This document shows positions 1 through 9,574 of a DNA stretch of 64,000 bases, one piece after another (the stretch's first letter is position 1; every line of letters begins with the position of its first letter). The DNA is from Capra hircus (taxonomy: Eukaryota > Chordata > Mammalia > Artiodactyla > Bovidae), in the NCBI RefSeq assembly GCF_001704415.2, contig NC_030817.1:52685550-52749549 (forward strand), in the 5' to 3' direction. Under the pieces are notes generated by a model. The model saw only the letters and a list, made by a program, of their open reading frames with translations. It searched no databases and had not been told where the DNA came from. The translations under genes were made by a program, and so were the position numbers.

Positions 1-375
1 CACAATACAAAATAATCTTACAGGAATAAGACAAAATTGATCTGTCAGACCAGTAAATATAAATGAACTCACCTCATCTGCTAAAAGAAAATAACTTTTG
101 GAATGGCTCTTAAAGCAAATCTGAGCTACACATCATACACGAGAGACACTTCTTAAGTGAAGTGGTTCAGAAAGGTTGAAAACAAAAGAATGAGTAAAAT
201 AGACCAGACAAACACAAAAACAGAAAGGAAACAAGTTAGTCATCTTGTCTGATGTCAGACAAGGCAGAACACGGGACAAAGATCATTAAATGAGTCAAAG
301 GTGGGTTTCTTATTTTGTTGAAAAGTGCAGTTAACAAAGGTGATGGAAATACTGAAAGACATAGCAAGGATGAAG
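1..375 (+). mobile_element. Old L1M LINE, ORF2 endonuclease-side remnant
   Basis: A-rich, heavily decayed sequence whose order of short words resembles the endonuclease part of mammalian L1 ORF2: a degenerate copy of the 'QETH' region near 135-160 and a 'SDK'-like patch near 250-265. No open frame survives. It is interrupted at about 376 by an LTR and appears to resume, after an internal deletion, at about 746. It belongs to the same old plus-strand L1 that carries the nested insertions up to 6862. The assignment is by eye and weaker here than further right; the alternative is unrelated A-rich DNA. Confidence 0.5.
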
Positions 376-745
376 CTTCCTTGAAGTGGATCCCCCAGAC
401 CCAACCAAGCTTTCTGATGACTGAGACCTGAGCTAATAGTTTGACTGCAATCTCAGAGATCCTAAGAGAATCACCCAGCTAAGCTGCACCTGGATTCCTG
501 ACCCTAAAAAATCGTGTGAGATTTTTGAAAAGTTATTGTTGTTTAAAGTCACTAGGTTTTTGGGAAGGGAATGGCAACCCACTCCAGTATTCTTGCCTGG
601 AGAATCCCATGGACAGAGAAGCTTGTCAGGCTACAGTCTATGGGGTTGCAAAGAGTCAGACATGACTGAGTGACTATCACTCACAAGTTTTGGAGTGATT
701 TCTTACACAGTAACCAATAACTAATAAAAAAGACAGTAATGAATG
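376..745 (+). repeat. MLT1-type (ERVL-MaLR) LTR, split by a Bov SINE
   Basis: The 3' part of an ancient MaLR LTR. Diagnostic words are 'cccagctaagctgcacctgg' near 475-494, a 'gtgagat..tgttgtttaaagtcac' stretch near 515-552, and after the SINE 'aagttttggagtgatttcttacacagtaa' near 685-713 followed by 'ccaataactaataa'. A Bov SINE piece (564-684) separates the two halves. Neither an open frame nor the 5' end is visible. This non-autonomous LTR class was active early in placental mammals. The subfamily is unresolved. Confidence 0.6.
564..684 (+). mobile_element. Bov-tA/BOV-A2 SINE fragment
   Basis: Matches the common bovine SINE body: 'atggcaacccactccagtat', 'cttgcctggagaatcccatg', then a 'caaagagtcagacatgactg' end that resembles the BovB 3' end. 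The tRNA-derived head is missing. The flanks repeat an 'aggtttttgg/aagttttgg' word, consistent with a target-site duplication inside the MLT1 LTR. Such SINEs are copied in trans by LINE machinery and encode no protein. Confidence 0.85.
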
Positions 746-1385
746 AACATAAAGTGAAAGAAATAAATTATCACAGAGAAACTAACTAGAAAACAGAAAG
801 TAATATACCTAAATAAATTCAAAGTTAATTTATTTTAAGGAAAAACTTAAACTAGATAAACTATTACCTACACTAATTCAGACAAAAGAGCAGAAATTCA
901 CAAGAAATGATAAAGTTGAAATAACTACAGATACCATGGAAATGAAAAGAATAATATGAGCCTACATTGCTCAATTCTATGAAAATAAATCTGAAAAATC
1001 AAATGAAATGAATAATTTTTTTAGGAAAATATAATTTACCAAAATAAATCCAAAAGAGAAAATCTAAACAGCCAATTATCAGTGAGAACACAGAGAAAGT
1101 TGTCAAAATGTTATCCCTCCCGTGAAACATCAGGTTCAGGTGGTGTCACAAACGAGTTTCGCAAAATCTCCTAGAAACACATACTTTCATTGCTATTGAA
1201 ATTCCAGATTTACAATTTGAGGTATCAGAAAAGAAGCAAAGTGTCCAAGTTATTCAATGAAGAAAAAACTAACAAAGATTAGTCACAGAAAGAAAACTAT
1301 AAATGAATCTCACAAATATGAACATCAATGTAAAAATTCTAATATTAGCAAACATAATCCAATACTACATTTAAAGAAAATTACA

Positions 1386-1634
1386 GGACTTCCCTGGTGG
1401 TCCAATAGTTAAGAATTTGCCTGCCAATTCAGGAGACACAGGAATATCCCACATGCTGCGGGGCAGCTAAGCCTGTGTGCCACAACTACTGAAGAGCCCT
1501 AGAGCCCATGCTCCACAAGAGAAGCCGCTGCAATGAGACACCCACGCACTGCACCTAGAGTAGCCCCTGCTCGCTGCAACTGGAGGAAACCTGTGTGCAG
1601 CAATGAAGACCCACTGTAGCCAAACTTTTTTTAA
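1386..1634 (+). mobile_element. CHR-2 SINE (tRNA-Glu derived)
   Basis: Starts with the tRNA-like head 'ggacttccctggtggtccaa', continues with 'cacatgctgcggggcagcta' and 'cacaactactgaag', and ends in 'gaagacccactgtagcca' plus a T/A-rich tail. It is flanked by a 15-bp direct repeat (1371-1385 and 1635-1649, 14/15 identical) beginning 'ttaaagaaaatta', a target-site duplication. It sits inside the old L1M. CHR SINEs are cetartiodactyl-specific. The RNA polymerase III A/B boxes are too decayed to call active. Confidence 0.9.
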
Positions 1635-1716
1635 TTAAAGAAAATTATAGTATGACAAATTGTCCTTACTGTAGAAATGTAAGGCTGATTCAATATTAAT
1701 AAATCTAGTTATATAA

Positions 1717-1905
1717 AAGTGTTAGTTGCTCAGTTGTGTCTGACTCTGTGACTTCATGGACTGTAGCCCATCAGGCTCCTCTTTCCATAGAATTCTTCAG
1801 GCAAGAATACTGGAGTGGGTAGCCATTCCCTTCTCCAGGGGATCTTCCTCACCCAGGGATCAAACCCAAGGCAGATTCTTTACCACTAGCACCACCTAGG
1901 AAGCC
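1717..1905 (-). mobile_element. Bov-tA SINE
   Basis: Complete in layout: the tRNA-like head lies at the right ('cctaggaagcc', reverse of 'ggcttcc...'), and the BovB-like end at the left ('gttgctcagttgtgtctgac'). Between them are 'caagaatactggagtgggta' and 'ccattcccttctccagggga'. It is followed within 16 bp by a second copy in the same orientation, both in the old L1M. It encodes no protein. Confidence 0.88.
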
Positions 1906-1920
1906 AGCAGTCATATCAAG

Positions 1921-2108
1921 TGTGAGTGGTTCAGTTGTGTCCAACTCTTTGTGACCCCATGGCTCCTCTGTCCATGGGACTCTCCAGGCAAGAATACTGG
2001 AGTGGGTTCCCTGGGTCAGGAAGTGGGGATGTTCCTGACTCAGAGATTTAACCCAGGTCTCCCACACTGCAGGCAGATTCTTTACCATTTGACCCATCAG
2101 GGAAGCCC
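1921..2108 (-). mobile_element. Bov-tA SINE, second of a tandem pair
   Basis: Same family and orientation as the copy ending at 1905: 'ggttcagttgtgtccaactc' at the left and 'tttgacccatcagggaagcc' at the right. The middle is shortened ('gagtgggttccctgggtcag' replaces the usual longer text). The two copies differ from each other by much more than a recent tandem duplication would, so two separate insertions into the same A-rich L1 are more likely. Confidence 0.87.
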
Positions 2109-3460
2109 AGTCAATCATTTTAATAGCTCCAGAGAGAACAATCATATGATCATATTTAAAGATGCTGAAAAAGTATTTGATAAAGCTCAACATTTATGCT
2201 AGATTTAAAAAAAAACCTTCAATAAAAAAGAAATTGGTGTATAGTTCCTTAACATGATAAGATGCTTCTACCTCAGCCCAAAAGCTGACATTATACTTAG
2301 TGGGCAAACCACTTCAGCATTCTTACCCTGAGAACCCCATGAATAGTATGAAAAGGAAAAAAGATATGACACTGAAAGATGAACTCCCCAGGTTGGTAGG
2401 TGCCCAATATGCTACTAGAGAAGAGAGAAGAAATACCTCCAGAAGGAATGAAGAGGCTGAGTCAAAGCAGATACAACCAATGCCCACAATGTGGATGTGT
2501 CTGGTGGTGAAAATAAAGTCTGATGCTGTAAAGAACAATATTGCATAGCAACCTGGAAGGTTAGGTCCACGAGTCAAGTTAAGCTGGAAGTGGTCAAACA
2601 GGAGATGGCAAGAGTGAACATCAACATTTTAGGAATCAGTGAACTAAAATGGACTGGAATGGGGGAATTTAATTCAGATGACAATTATATCTGCTACTGC
2701 AGGCAAGAATGCCTTAGAAATAGAGTAGCCCTCATAATCAACAAAAGAGGCTGAAATGTGGTATTTGGATACAATCTCAAAAACGAGAGAACAATTTCTG
2801 TTCTTTTCCAAGGCAAATCATACAGAATCACAGTAATCCAAGTCTATGCCCCAACCGCTAATACCAAAGAAGCTGAAGTTGAAAGGTTCTAAAAAGACCT
2901 ACAAGACCTTCAAGAACTAACACCAAAAAAAGATGTCCTTTTCGTCCTAGGGAACTGGAATACCCAAGTAGGAAGTCAAGAGATACAGGCAAGTTTGGCT
3001 TTGGAGTACAAAATGAAGCAGGGCAAAGGCTAATAGAGTTTTGCCAAGAATAGCAGTGGTAATAGCAAACACCCTCTTCCAACAGCACAAGAGAAGACTC
3101 TACACATGGACATCATCAGACGGTCAATACTGAAATCAGACTGATTATATTCTTTGCAGCCAACAATGGAGAAGCACTATACAGTCAGCAAAAACAAGAC
3201 CAGGAGCTGACTGTGGCTCAGATCATGAACTTCTTATTGTAAAATTCAGACTCAAATTTAAGAAAGTAGGGAAAACCATGAGGCCAATTTGGTATGACCT
3301 AAATCAAATCCCTTATGATTATACAGTAGAAGTGACAGTAGATTCAAGGGATCAGATCTCATAGAGTGCCTGAAGAACTATGGACAGAGGTTCGTAACAT
3401 TGTAGAGGAGGCAGTGATCAAAACCACCTCAAGAAAAAGAAATGCAAAAAGGCAAAATGA

Positions 3461-3922
3461 TTGTCTGAAGAGGCCTTACAAATAGCTGAGAAAAGAAGAG
3501 AAGCAAAAGGCAAAGGAGAAAAGGAAAGATATATTCATCTGGATGCAGAGTTACAAAGAATAGCAAGGAGAAATAAGAAAGCTTTCCTAAGTGAACAATG
3601 CAGCGAAACAGAGGAAAACAATAGAATGAGGGAGACTAGAGATCTCTTCAAGAAAATTAGAGATCCCAAGGGAACACTTCACGCAAAGATGGGCTCAATA
3701 AAGGACAGAAATGCTATGGACCTAACAGAAGCAAAAGGTATTAAGAAGTGGTGGCAAGGATACACAGAAGAACTATACAAAAAATCCAGATACCACAATG
3801 GTGTGATCACTCACCTAGAGCCAGACATCCTGGAATGTGAAGTTAAAAGGGCCTTAGGAACCATCACTATGAACAAAGCTGGGGGAAGTGATAGAATTCC
3901 AGCTGAGCTATTTCAAGTCTAA
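3461..3922 (+). pseudogene. BovB ORF fragment (linker to start of RT)
   Basis: A 153-residue open stretch in the BovB pol-like protein, between the endonuclease and the reverse transcriptase. It is lysine/glutamate-rich with 'REAKGKGEKERY', 'ARRNKKAFLSEQ' and 'HLEPDILECEVK', all recurring in the BovB copy at 51591-52250. It ends at a stop directly after 'PAELFQV', where family members continue into the RT. The ATG at 3461 is internal, not a natural start. It is a remnant, not a gene. Confidence 0.85.
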
Positions 3923-4274
3923 AAGATGATGCTGTGAAAATGCTGCACTTAATATGCCAGCAAATTTGGAAAACTCAGCAGTGGCCACAGGACTGGAAAA
4001 GGTCAGTTTTCATTCCAATCCCAAAGAAGGGCAATGCCAAAGAATGCTCAAACTACCAACAATTGCACTCATTTTACATGTGATGCTCAAAATTCTTCAA
4101 GCCTTGCGTCAACACTACATGAACCGAGAACTTCCAGATGTTCAAGCTGAATTTAGAAAAGGCTGAGGAATCAAAGATCAAAATGCCAACACATGTTGGA
4201 TCATAGAAAAAGCAAGAGAATTCCAGAAAAACATCTACTTCTCCTTCATTGACTACACTAAAGCCTTTGACTTT

Positions 4275-4529
4275 GTGTATCACAACAAACTGTGGAAAAT
4301 TTTTAAAGAGATGGGAATACCAGACCACTTTACCTACCTCCTGCGAAACCTATATGCTGGTCAAGAAGCAACATTTATAACCGGACATGGAACAACAGAT
4401 TGGTTCAAAATTGGGAAAGGAGTACATCAAGGCTGTACATTGTCATCTTGCTTATTTAACTTATGTGCAGAGTACCTCATGCGAAATGCTGTGCTGGATG
4501 AAGCACAAGCTGGAATCAAGATTGTGTAG
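4275..4529 (+). pseudogene. BovB reverse-transcriptase fragment
   Basis: 84 residues of the RT finger/palm: 'LWKIFKEMGIPDHFTYLLRN', then 'FKIGKGVHQGCTLSSCLFNL' (the conserved QG region before the active site). It stops at TAG 4527-4529, just upstream of the YADD box, which lies in another frame at 4551-4562. It shows that this BovB can no longer make an intact RT. Confidence 0.85.
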
Positions 4530-6862
4530 AGAAGTCTTAATAACCTCAGATATGCAGATGACACCACTCTTATGACAGAAAGCGAAGAGGAACTAAAGAG
4601 CTTCTTGATGAGAGTGAAAGAGCAGAGTGAAGAGGAGAGTGAAAAAGCTGGCTTAAAACTCAACATCCAAAACGCTAAGATAATGGCATTCAGTCCACGC
4701 TAAGATAATGGCATCATATCATGGCAAATAGATGGTGAAACAATGGAAATAGTGACAGATTTTATTTTCTTAGGTCCCAAATCACTGCAGATAGTGACTG
4801 CAGGCATGAAATAAACAGACACTTGCTTCTTGGAAGAAAAGGTATGACAAACTCAGCGTATTAAAAAGCAGACACATTACTTGGTTGACAAATGTCTGTA
4901 TAGTCAAAGTTACGGTTTTTCCAGTAGTCATGTATGAATTTGAAAGTTGGATCACAAAGAAGGGCTGAGCACCAAAGAATTGATGCTTTCACACTGTTGG
5001 GCTGGACAAGACTCTTGACAGTCCCTTGGACAGCAAGGAGAAATATCCAGTCAATCCTAAAGGAAATCAGTCCTGAATATTCATTCAAAGGACTAATGCT
5101 GAAGATGAAGCTCCAATATTTTGGCCTCCTGATGCAAAGAGCCAACTCATTGGAAAAGATCCTGATGCTGGGAAAGTCTGGAGGCAGGAGGAGAAGGGGG
5201 TGACAGAGGATGAGATGATTGGATGGCATCACCAACTCAATGAACCTGAGTTTGAGCAAGCTCCGGGAGATGGTGAAAGGACATGGAAGCTTGGCATGCC
5301 ACAGTCCATTGGGGTGCAAAGAGATGGACACGACTGAACAACAAGAACAACACTTAGTGGAAAAGCATTAGAGAAATTCTCCCTGAAGTCATGAATGAGT
5401 TAACCATTACACTATCACCATTATTGCTTAATTTTTCAGAATGTATTGTCAAAATGTTAGATAAGAGAAAGAAACTAGAGGCAGAAAATTGAAAAGGAAG
5501 AAATACAACCATGTTTGCAATGATACGATATTTGAAAAATCTAAAAAGATAATCTGAAAAACTAATAAAATCAAAGAGAACTCAGTATTGATAGACAAAA
5601 ATTAGTTGCTTTTGTATATAGAAACATTCACTGGCCATCAGATAAAGGGAGAAAAAACTTTCATTTACAAGAGCAACAAAAACATAAGATAGAAATCAAC
5701 TTTAAAAACGTGCAAAATACATCTGAGGTAAACTAAAACATGCCTCAAGGATGCAAAAAGATTAAGCAAATTAAAAGCCATGTGATCCTCTTAGATTTAC
5801 TGTCATAAAGCTGTCAGTTCTCACTGTTAGGCTATATATCTAACCTGATCCTAATAAATGTATCAATTGATTTACTCTGAAGTGAGAAAAACTAACACTG
5901 TTGTGGAAAAGAAATTAATTAGCAAGTTTAGCCAGGAAAAATCTGAACAAGTGGAGTAAGAAGAAGGAACCAGGCCAGAGAAATAATGAATATGTTTATT
6001 AAAATAGTACCATATGAATAGAGAGAAACTGCACAGATTTGAAGGTCCAGAAACTGACATATATTTGGGTTTGTATGTAGTATACAACCAAACCTAGTAT
6101 ATGATAAAAATGCTCTCTGGAATCAGAATGGAAAAGAAAGCTTACTCAGTAAATGGTTTGGTAATAGGAAAGCAACTTCCAATAGAATAAGTCCAAAATA
6201 GGTCAAATATCTAAATATAAAAAATAAAAGAATTCTAGAACAAGAAAATTACTTTATAATTTAATAGCAGGGAAGATCTTTAAGATTATGACACTAAACT
6301 CAGAAGCCATAAAATATTAGATGGTAGTAAAAAAAAAATCTGAAAGTCAAAAATTAACATAAGCAAAATCAAGACAAAACTGGTAAAATAGTATTTGCAA
6401 CTCATATGAATATGACAAAAGCTGCCTTTCCTAATATAAATTAGTTCCTACAAATCAAGAAAAGAATAACATCTCAACAGAAAAAAATGAATTCAAAATA
6501 TGAATCAAGGAACAGATACAGCAGAAAGGAAAATATAAATGGTCATAAATATCTGGAATGGTTTTCAACATTGCTCTTAAGAAAAATGTGAAAACAAAAC
6601 TATATTGCTATATTGAAAGGTCATTTTTTTCCTATAATTTGGCAAAGACCAGAAAACGCAGTAATGCACTGTGTTGACAAAGCTAAAGGAAAAGAGATGT
6701 TTTCTTACACTGCTAGCAATACTGCAATCTCTCCTGTGAGAAATGTGGTAAATTTTATCAAAATGCATATACCTTTCACTGATTTTTCTTCTAATAACTA
6801 ATAGCAAAGGATGGAAACAAAGGTCCATCAACAGTAGACTGGTTAAATAAGTTACAGTGTAT

Positions 6863-7149
6863 GCCCAGGAGTGGGATTTCTGGGTCACATGGTAGTTCTA
6901 TTTTTATTTTTTAAAGAACCTCTACCTTGTACTCCAGAGCAGCTGCACCAATTGACATTTCCCGCCAACAGTATAGGAGAGTTTCCTTTTCTTCACATCC
7001 TCTCCAGCATTTATTGTTTGTAGACTTTTTGATGATGGCGATTCTGACCAGTGTAAGGTGGTACCTCATTATAGTTTTGATCTGCATTTCTCTAATAATT
7101 AGTGATGTTGAATATCTTTTCACGGGCCTTCTGGCCATCTATATGTCAC
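6863..7149 (-). mobile_element. L1 LINE 3' fragment
   Basis: Minus-strand copy of the L1 ORF2 C-terminus. Read in reverse it gives 'MKRCSTSLIIREMQ'-like residues (a divergent version is seen from 7138 to about 6950) and the 'tggagaggatgtgaagaaa' block. On the plus strand 'gacattttgatgatggcgattctgaccag' type text at 7025-7052 is the usual antisense view. It abuts the old plus-strand L1M at 6862. No tail or TSD was identified. Confidence 0.8.
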
Positions 7150-7550
7150 ACACAAAAAAAAAAGAAATTAGGAGGAGTGGAGAGGGAAAAAGGATAATTT
7201 CCAGTCCCTCATTAGTTCTCATTCATGTCCAGTCAAGAAGAGATAGAGATCAGGCCATACGTAAGTTTGACACCACACATAAAAAATATCTGAACAACAA
7301 CAAAAAACACACTCTGACTTCATATCTACCAGCATATAAGCAAATGAAGAAATTACTAAATCTGAACCCCTCAAGTCAAATTAAATGAGTAGAGACTAAA
7401 TCCAGCACTTGAATTATCTTCAAGTTCTCAGTTGGTATCATATATGCATTTTACAATTTTAAATAAAATTTTGCAGTTTAGGCTTTAAAAGTGCATGCTT
7501 TGGGGGCTGGATATATACATACATATATATATATATATGTATGTATGGGT
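7150..7550. other. Unassigned DNA with A-rich and (TA)n tracts
   Basis: No gene or clear repeat was recognised. It opens with an A10-12 tract (about 7155-7166), contains 'aacaacaacaaaaaac' near 7294, and ends in a TA/TG dinucleotide tract near 7510-7547. It may contain the decayed 3' end of the neighbouring old L1, but this cannot be shown by eye. Confidence 0.4.
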
Positions 7551-7576
7551 ATATAAGTACGCTGCTGCTTTATATG

Positions 7577-7809
7577 GCGCTTCCCTGGTGGCTCAGTGGT
7601 AAAGAATCTGGTTGTAATGCAGGAGACATGGGTTTGATTCCTGGGTCAGGAAGATCTCCTGGAGAAGGGAATGGCAATCCACCCCAGAACTCTTGCCTGG
7701 AGAATCCCACGGACAGAGAAACCTGGCGGGCTATAGTCTATAGAGTCGAAAAGAGTTTAACACAACTGAAGTGACTTAGCATGCAGCAAGCATGTATATA
7801 TGTTTATAT
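7577..7809 (+). mobile_element. Bov-tA SINE with long target-site duplication
   Basis: Full SINE: head 'gcgcttccctggtggctcag', body 'ggagaagggaatggcaatcc', end 'acacaactgaagtgacttag', then a TA-rich tail. The flanks are a 26-bp direct repeat (7551-7576 and 7810-7835, 24/26 identical) beginning 'atataagtac' and ending 'ctttatatg'. The long, still readable TSD points to a relatively recent insertion into TA-rich DNA. Confidence 0.93.
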
Positions 7810-7835
7810 ATATAAGTACCCTGCAGCTTTATATG

Positions 7836-8130
7836 CTTCAGCGTGTCTCTTTTTCCCTCTTTGTCTTCAGTGATTTTAGAAAATCTGTTCTATTCATTCT
7901 CTAACCCAGTTGTCCTCAATCAGGGGCAATATGTCCTGCCCTTCCAAGAACGTATGGTAATGTCTTGGGATATTTTGGGTTGGCACAGATGGGGTGAGGA
8001 ATGCTACTGGCATTCAGTAGGGGGAGGCCATAAATACTTATAAACATTACTTCTAAGCATCCTACAGTGTATAGGACAATCTCTCACAACAATTATTCTG
8101 ACACAGAATGTCAATATGTTTGAGATTAAG
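7836..8130. other. Unassigned single-copy DNA
   Basis: Contains a 66-residue open frame with no recognisable protein features. The text 'acccagttgtcctcaatcag' at about 7905 loosely resembles old interspersed repeats, but nothing can be assigned. No gene is supported. Confidence 0.4.
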
Positions 8131-8140
8131 AAACTTTGCT

Positions 8141-8459
8141 CTGGGACTTCCCTGGCGGTCCAGTGGTTAAGAATCCATTTGCAATGGAGAGGACACAGGT
8201 TTGATTCCTGGTCAGGGAAGATTCCACATGCTACGGGGCAAGCAAGCCCATGCACCACAACTACTGAGCCCATGACCGCAACTACTGAAGTCTGCACTCT
8301 GGAGCCCGTGCTCTGCAACAGAGAAGCCACTGCAATGAGAAGCCTGTGCACCACAACCAAGAGTAACCCCCGATCACTGCAGCTAGAGAAAGCCTGCGCA
8401 GCAATGAACACCCAGCACAGCCATAAACAAATATATGCTTTTTTTTTTTAAAAGGAAAT
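8141..8459 (+). mobile_element. CHR-2 SINE
   Basis: Head 'gggacttccctggcggtcca', then 'ccacatgctacggggcaagc', 'gcaatgagaagcctgtgcac' and 'gcagctagagaaagcctgcg', ending in a T10 and A-rich tail. A 10-bp perfect repeat 'aaactttgct' (8131-8140 and 8460-8469) is the target-site duplication. It has an internal duplication of the 'caactactga' unit relative to the copy at 1386. Confidence 0.92.
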
Positions 8460-8596
8460 AAACTTTGCTTTAATCTGAAAGAGATATCATGTTTGGTTCA
8501 AGTCAATTTTCCCTTTGGCAGTATCCTTCTAGAGGTGAGCTGAGCCTGTAGGTTAAGAAGTGACCTTCATTCTCAAAGAGTCTCCAATCACTACAT

Positions 8597-8634
8597 ATAT
8601 TCATTCCCTCACACACTCACTCACTCATTCAATC
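8597..8634. repeat. Degenerate (CACT)n/(CATT)n tract
   Basis: Short 'ccctcacacactcactcact' run followed by 'cattcaatcc'. A simple-sequence patch in otherwise unassigned DNA; no function is implied. Confidence 0.5.
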
Positions 8635-8867
8635 CTTCATAGCTTTACTAGGAAAAAAACACAGCATAAGAGAAACATATTTACTGTCCAAATTGGGACA
8701 CTATGGAGGGCTGTAAATAATTATGCTGGACCGTCGGAGTAAACCAAGAAGGTCCTGGGTAAATCAAATCATCTTGCACCTTAATAAACTGGCAGCAAGC
8801 AGTATTCAAAATGATAGATAAGACACGGAGGCATTCCTAATGGCAACCAGTTGGGAGGAGAAACTTT

Positions 8868-9138
8868 GCTCAGTCGGTCACTTCAGTTGTGTCCGACTCT
8901 GTGCGACCTCCATAGACGGCAGCCCACCAGGCTCCCCCATCCCTGGGATTCTCCAGGCAAGAACACTGGAGTGGGTTGCCATTTGCTTCTCCAATGCATG
9001 AAAGTGAAAAGTGAAAGTGAAGTCACTAAGTCGTGTCTGACTCTTAGCGACCCCATGGACTGCAGCCTACCAGGCTCCTCCATCCATGGGATTTTCCAGG
9101 CAAAAGTACTGGAGTGGGGTGCCATTGCCCTCTCCTCT
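8868..9138 (-). mobile_element. BOV-A2 dimeric SINE
   Basis: Two BovA units in reverse. The first has 'agttgtgtccgactctgtgc' and 'agaacactggagtgggttgc'. The linker is 'atgcatgaaagtgaaaagtg'. The second has 'gtcgtgtctgactcttagcg' and 'aagtactggagtggggtgcc'. The dimer structure with the GAAAGTGAAA linker defines BOV-A2, a pecoran ruminant SINE. Confidence 0.92.
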
Positions 9139-9313
9139 GGGCAATAGGACCAAATATCAAAGCTGAAGCTAAAGATTATTCCTGGTTCCAGTGTTGATGA
9201 GATCACGACAAAAAAGTCCAGTGTGAAATCATAACCACTACAACAGAATTTTATTTTGGAAGGGAAAAAAATAAACATAAAACTCAGAACATACAAAGAA
9301 TATAAACCCTGCT

Positions 9314-9323
9314 AGAGGCATTA
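9314..9323. other. Target-site duplication, copy 1 of 3
   Basis: 'agaggcatta' immediately left of the BOV-A2. The same ten bases occur at 9565-9574 and 11556-11565, so one target word brackets two successive insertions, the BOV-A2 and then a BovB. Confidence 0.85.
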
Positions 9324-9564
9324 CTCTTGCCTGGAAAATCCCATGGACAGGGGAGCCAGGTAGGCTCCACTCCGTGGGGTTGGGAAGTCGGACACGACTG
9401 AGCGACTTCACTTTAACTTTTCACTTTCATGCATTGGAGAAGGAAATGGCAGCCCACTCCAGTGTTCTTGCCTGGAGAATCCCAGGGATAGGGGAGCCTG
9501 GTGGGCTGCCGTCCATAGGGTTGCACAGAGTCGGACACGACTGAAGTGACTTAGCAGCAGCAGC
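9324..9564 (+). mobile_element. BOV-A2 dimeric SINE
   Basis: Two BovA units in direct orientation: 'cttgcctggaaaatcccatg ... gtcggacacgactgagcgac', linker 'ttttcactttcatgcattgg', then 'ggcagcccactccagtgttc ... gactgaagtgacttagcagc'. The tail is a short CAG run. It is bracketed by the perfect 10-bp repeat 'agaggcatta' (9314-9323 and 9565-9574). Confidence 0.93.
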
Positions 9565-9574
9565 AGAGGCATTA

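Larger units (their letters stand above)
2304..5351 (+). mobile_element. BovB (RTE) LINE, near full length, decayed
   Basis: About 3.05 kb in BovB order. The 5' region is near 2304-2560. An apurinic-like endonuclease region with 'GISELKWTGMGEFNSD' follows near 2630-2690. A linker, open from 3461 to 3922, contains 'EALQIAEKRREAK' and ends 'IPAELFQV'. Reverse-transcriptase blocks include 'LLRNLYAGQEAT' and 'GKGVHQGC' near 4338-4435, and a catalytic Tyr-Ala-Asp-Asp box at 4551-4562. The 3' end closes with 'caaagagatggacacgactg'. Multiple stops and frameshifts inactivate it. A perfect 9-bp direct repeat 'acttagtgg' (2295-2303 and 5352-5360) marks its insertion into the old L1M. An internal 25-bp-spaced duplication lies at 4672/4697. 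Confidence 0.93.
746..6862 (+). mobile_element. Old L1M LINE (ORF2 middle to 3' region), host of nested insertions
   Basis: Decayed plus-strand L1 broken by a CHR-2 SINE, two Bov-tA SINEs and a BovB. Recognisable blocks are an ORF2 'PGSGGFTNEF'-like stretch near 1130-1160, the reverse-transcriptase motif-A region 'DAEKVFDKAQH' at about 2161-2193, an ORF2 C-terminal portion between 5361 and about 6560, and the L1 3' text about a few days of 'ccatcaacagtagactggtt' type near 6825-6845. All frames are full of stops, so nothing is functional. A minus-strand L1 piece abuts it at 6863. Subfamily (L1MA-MC) is not resolvable by eye. Confidence 0.7.

Noticed and set aside
1717..2108. Two similar units in a row as a CRISPR-like or tandem array
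   Set aside because: Both are Bov-tA SINEs, differ substantially, and there are no regular short repeats and spacers; CRISPR is not expected in a mammal.
4672..4714. 25-bp-spaced duplication 'acgctaagataatggcat'
   Set aside because: A small slip within a dead BovB; noted in the element's entry, with no further meaning.
7577..7650. tRNA-like sequences at SINE heads as tRNA genes
   Set aside because: They are the tRNA-derived heads of Bov-tA and CHR SINEs, with TSDs and SINE bodies; no complete cloverleaf was found.
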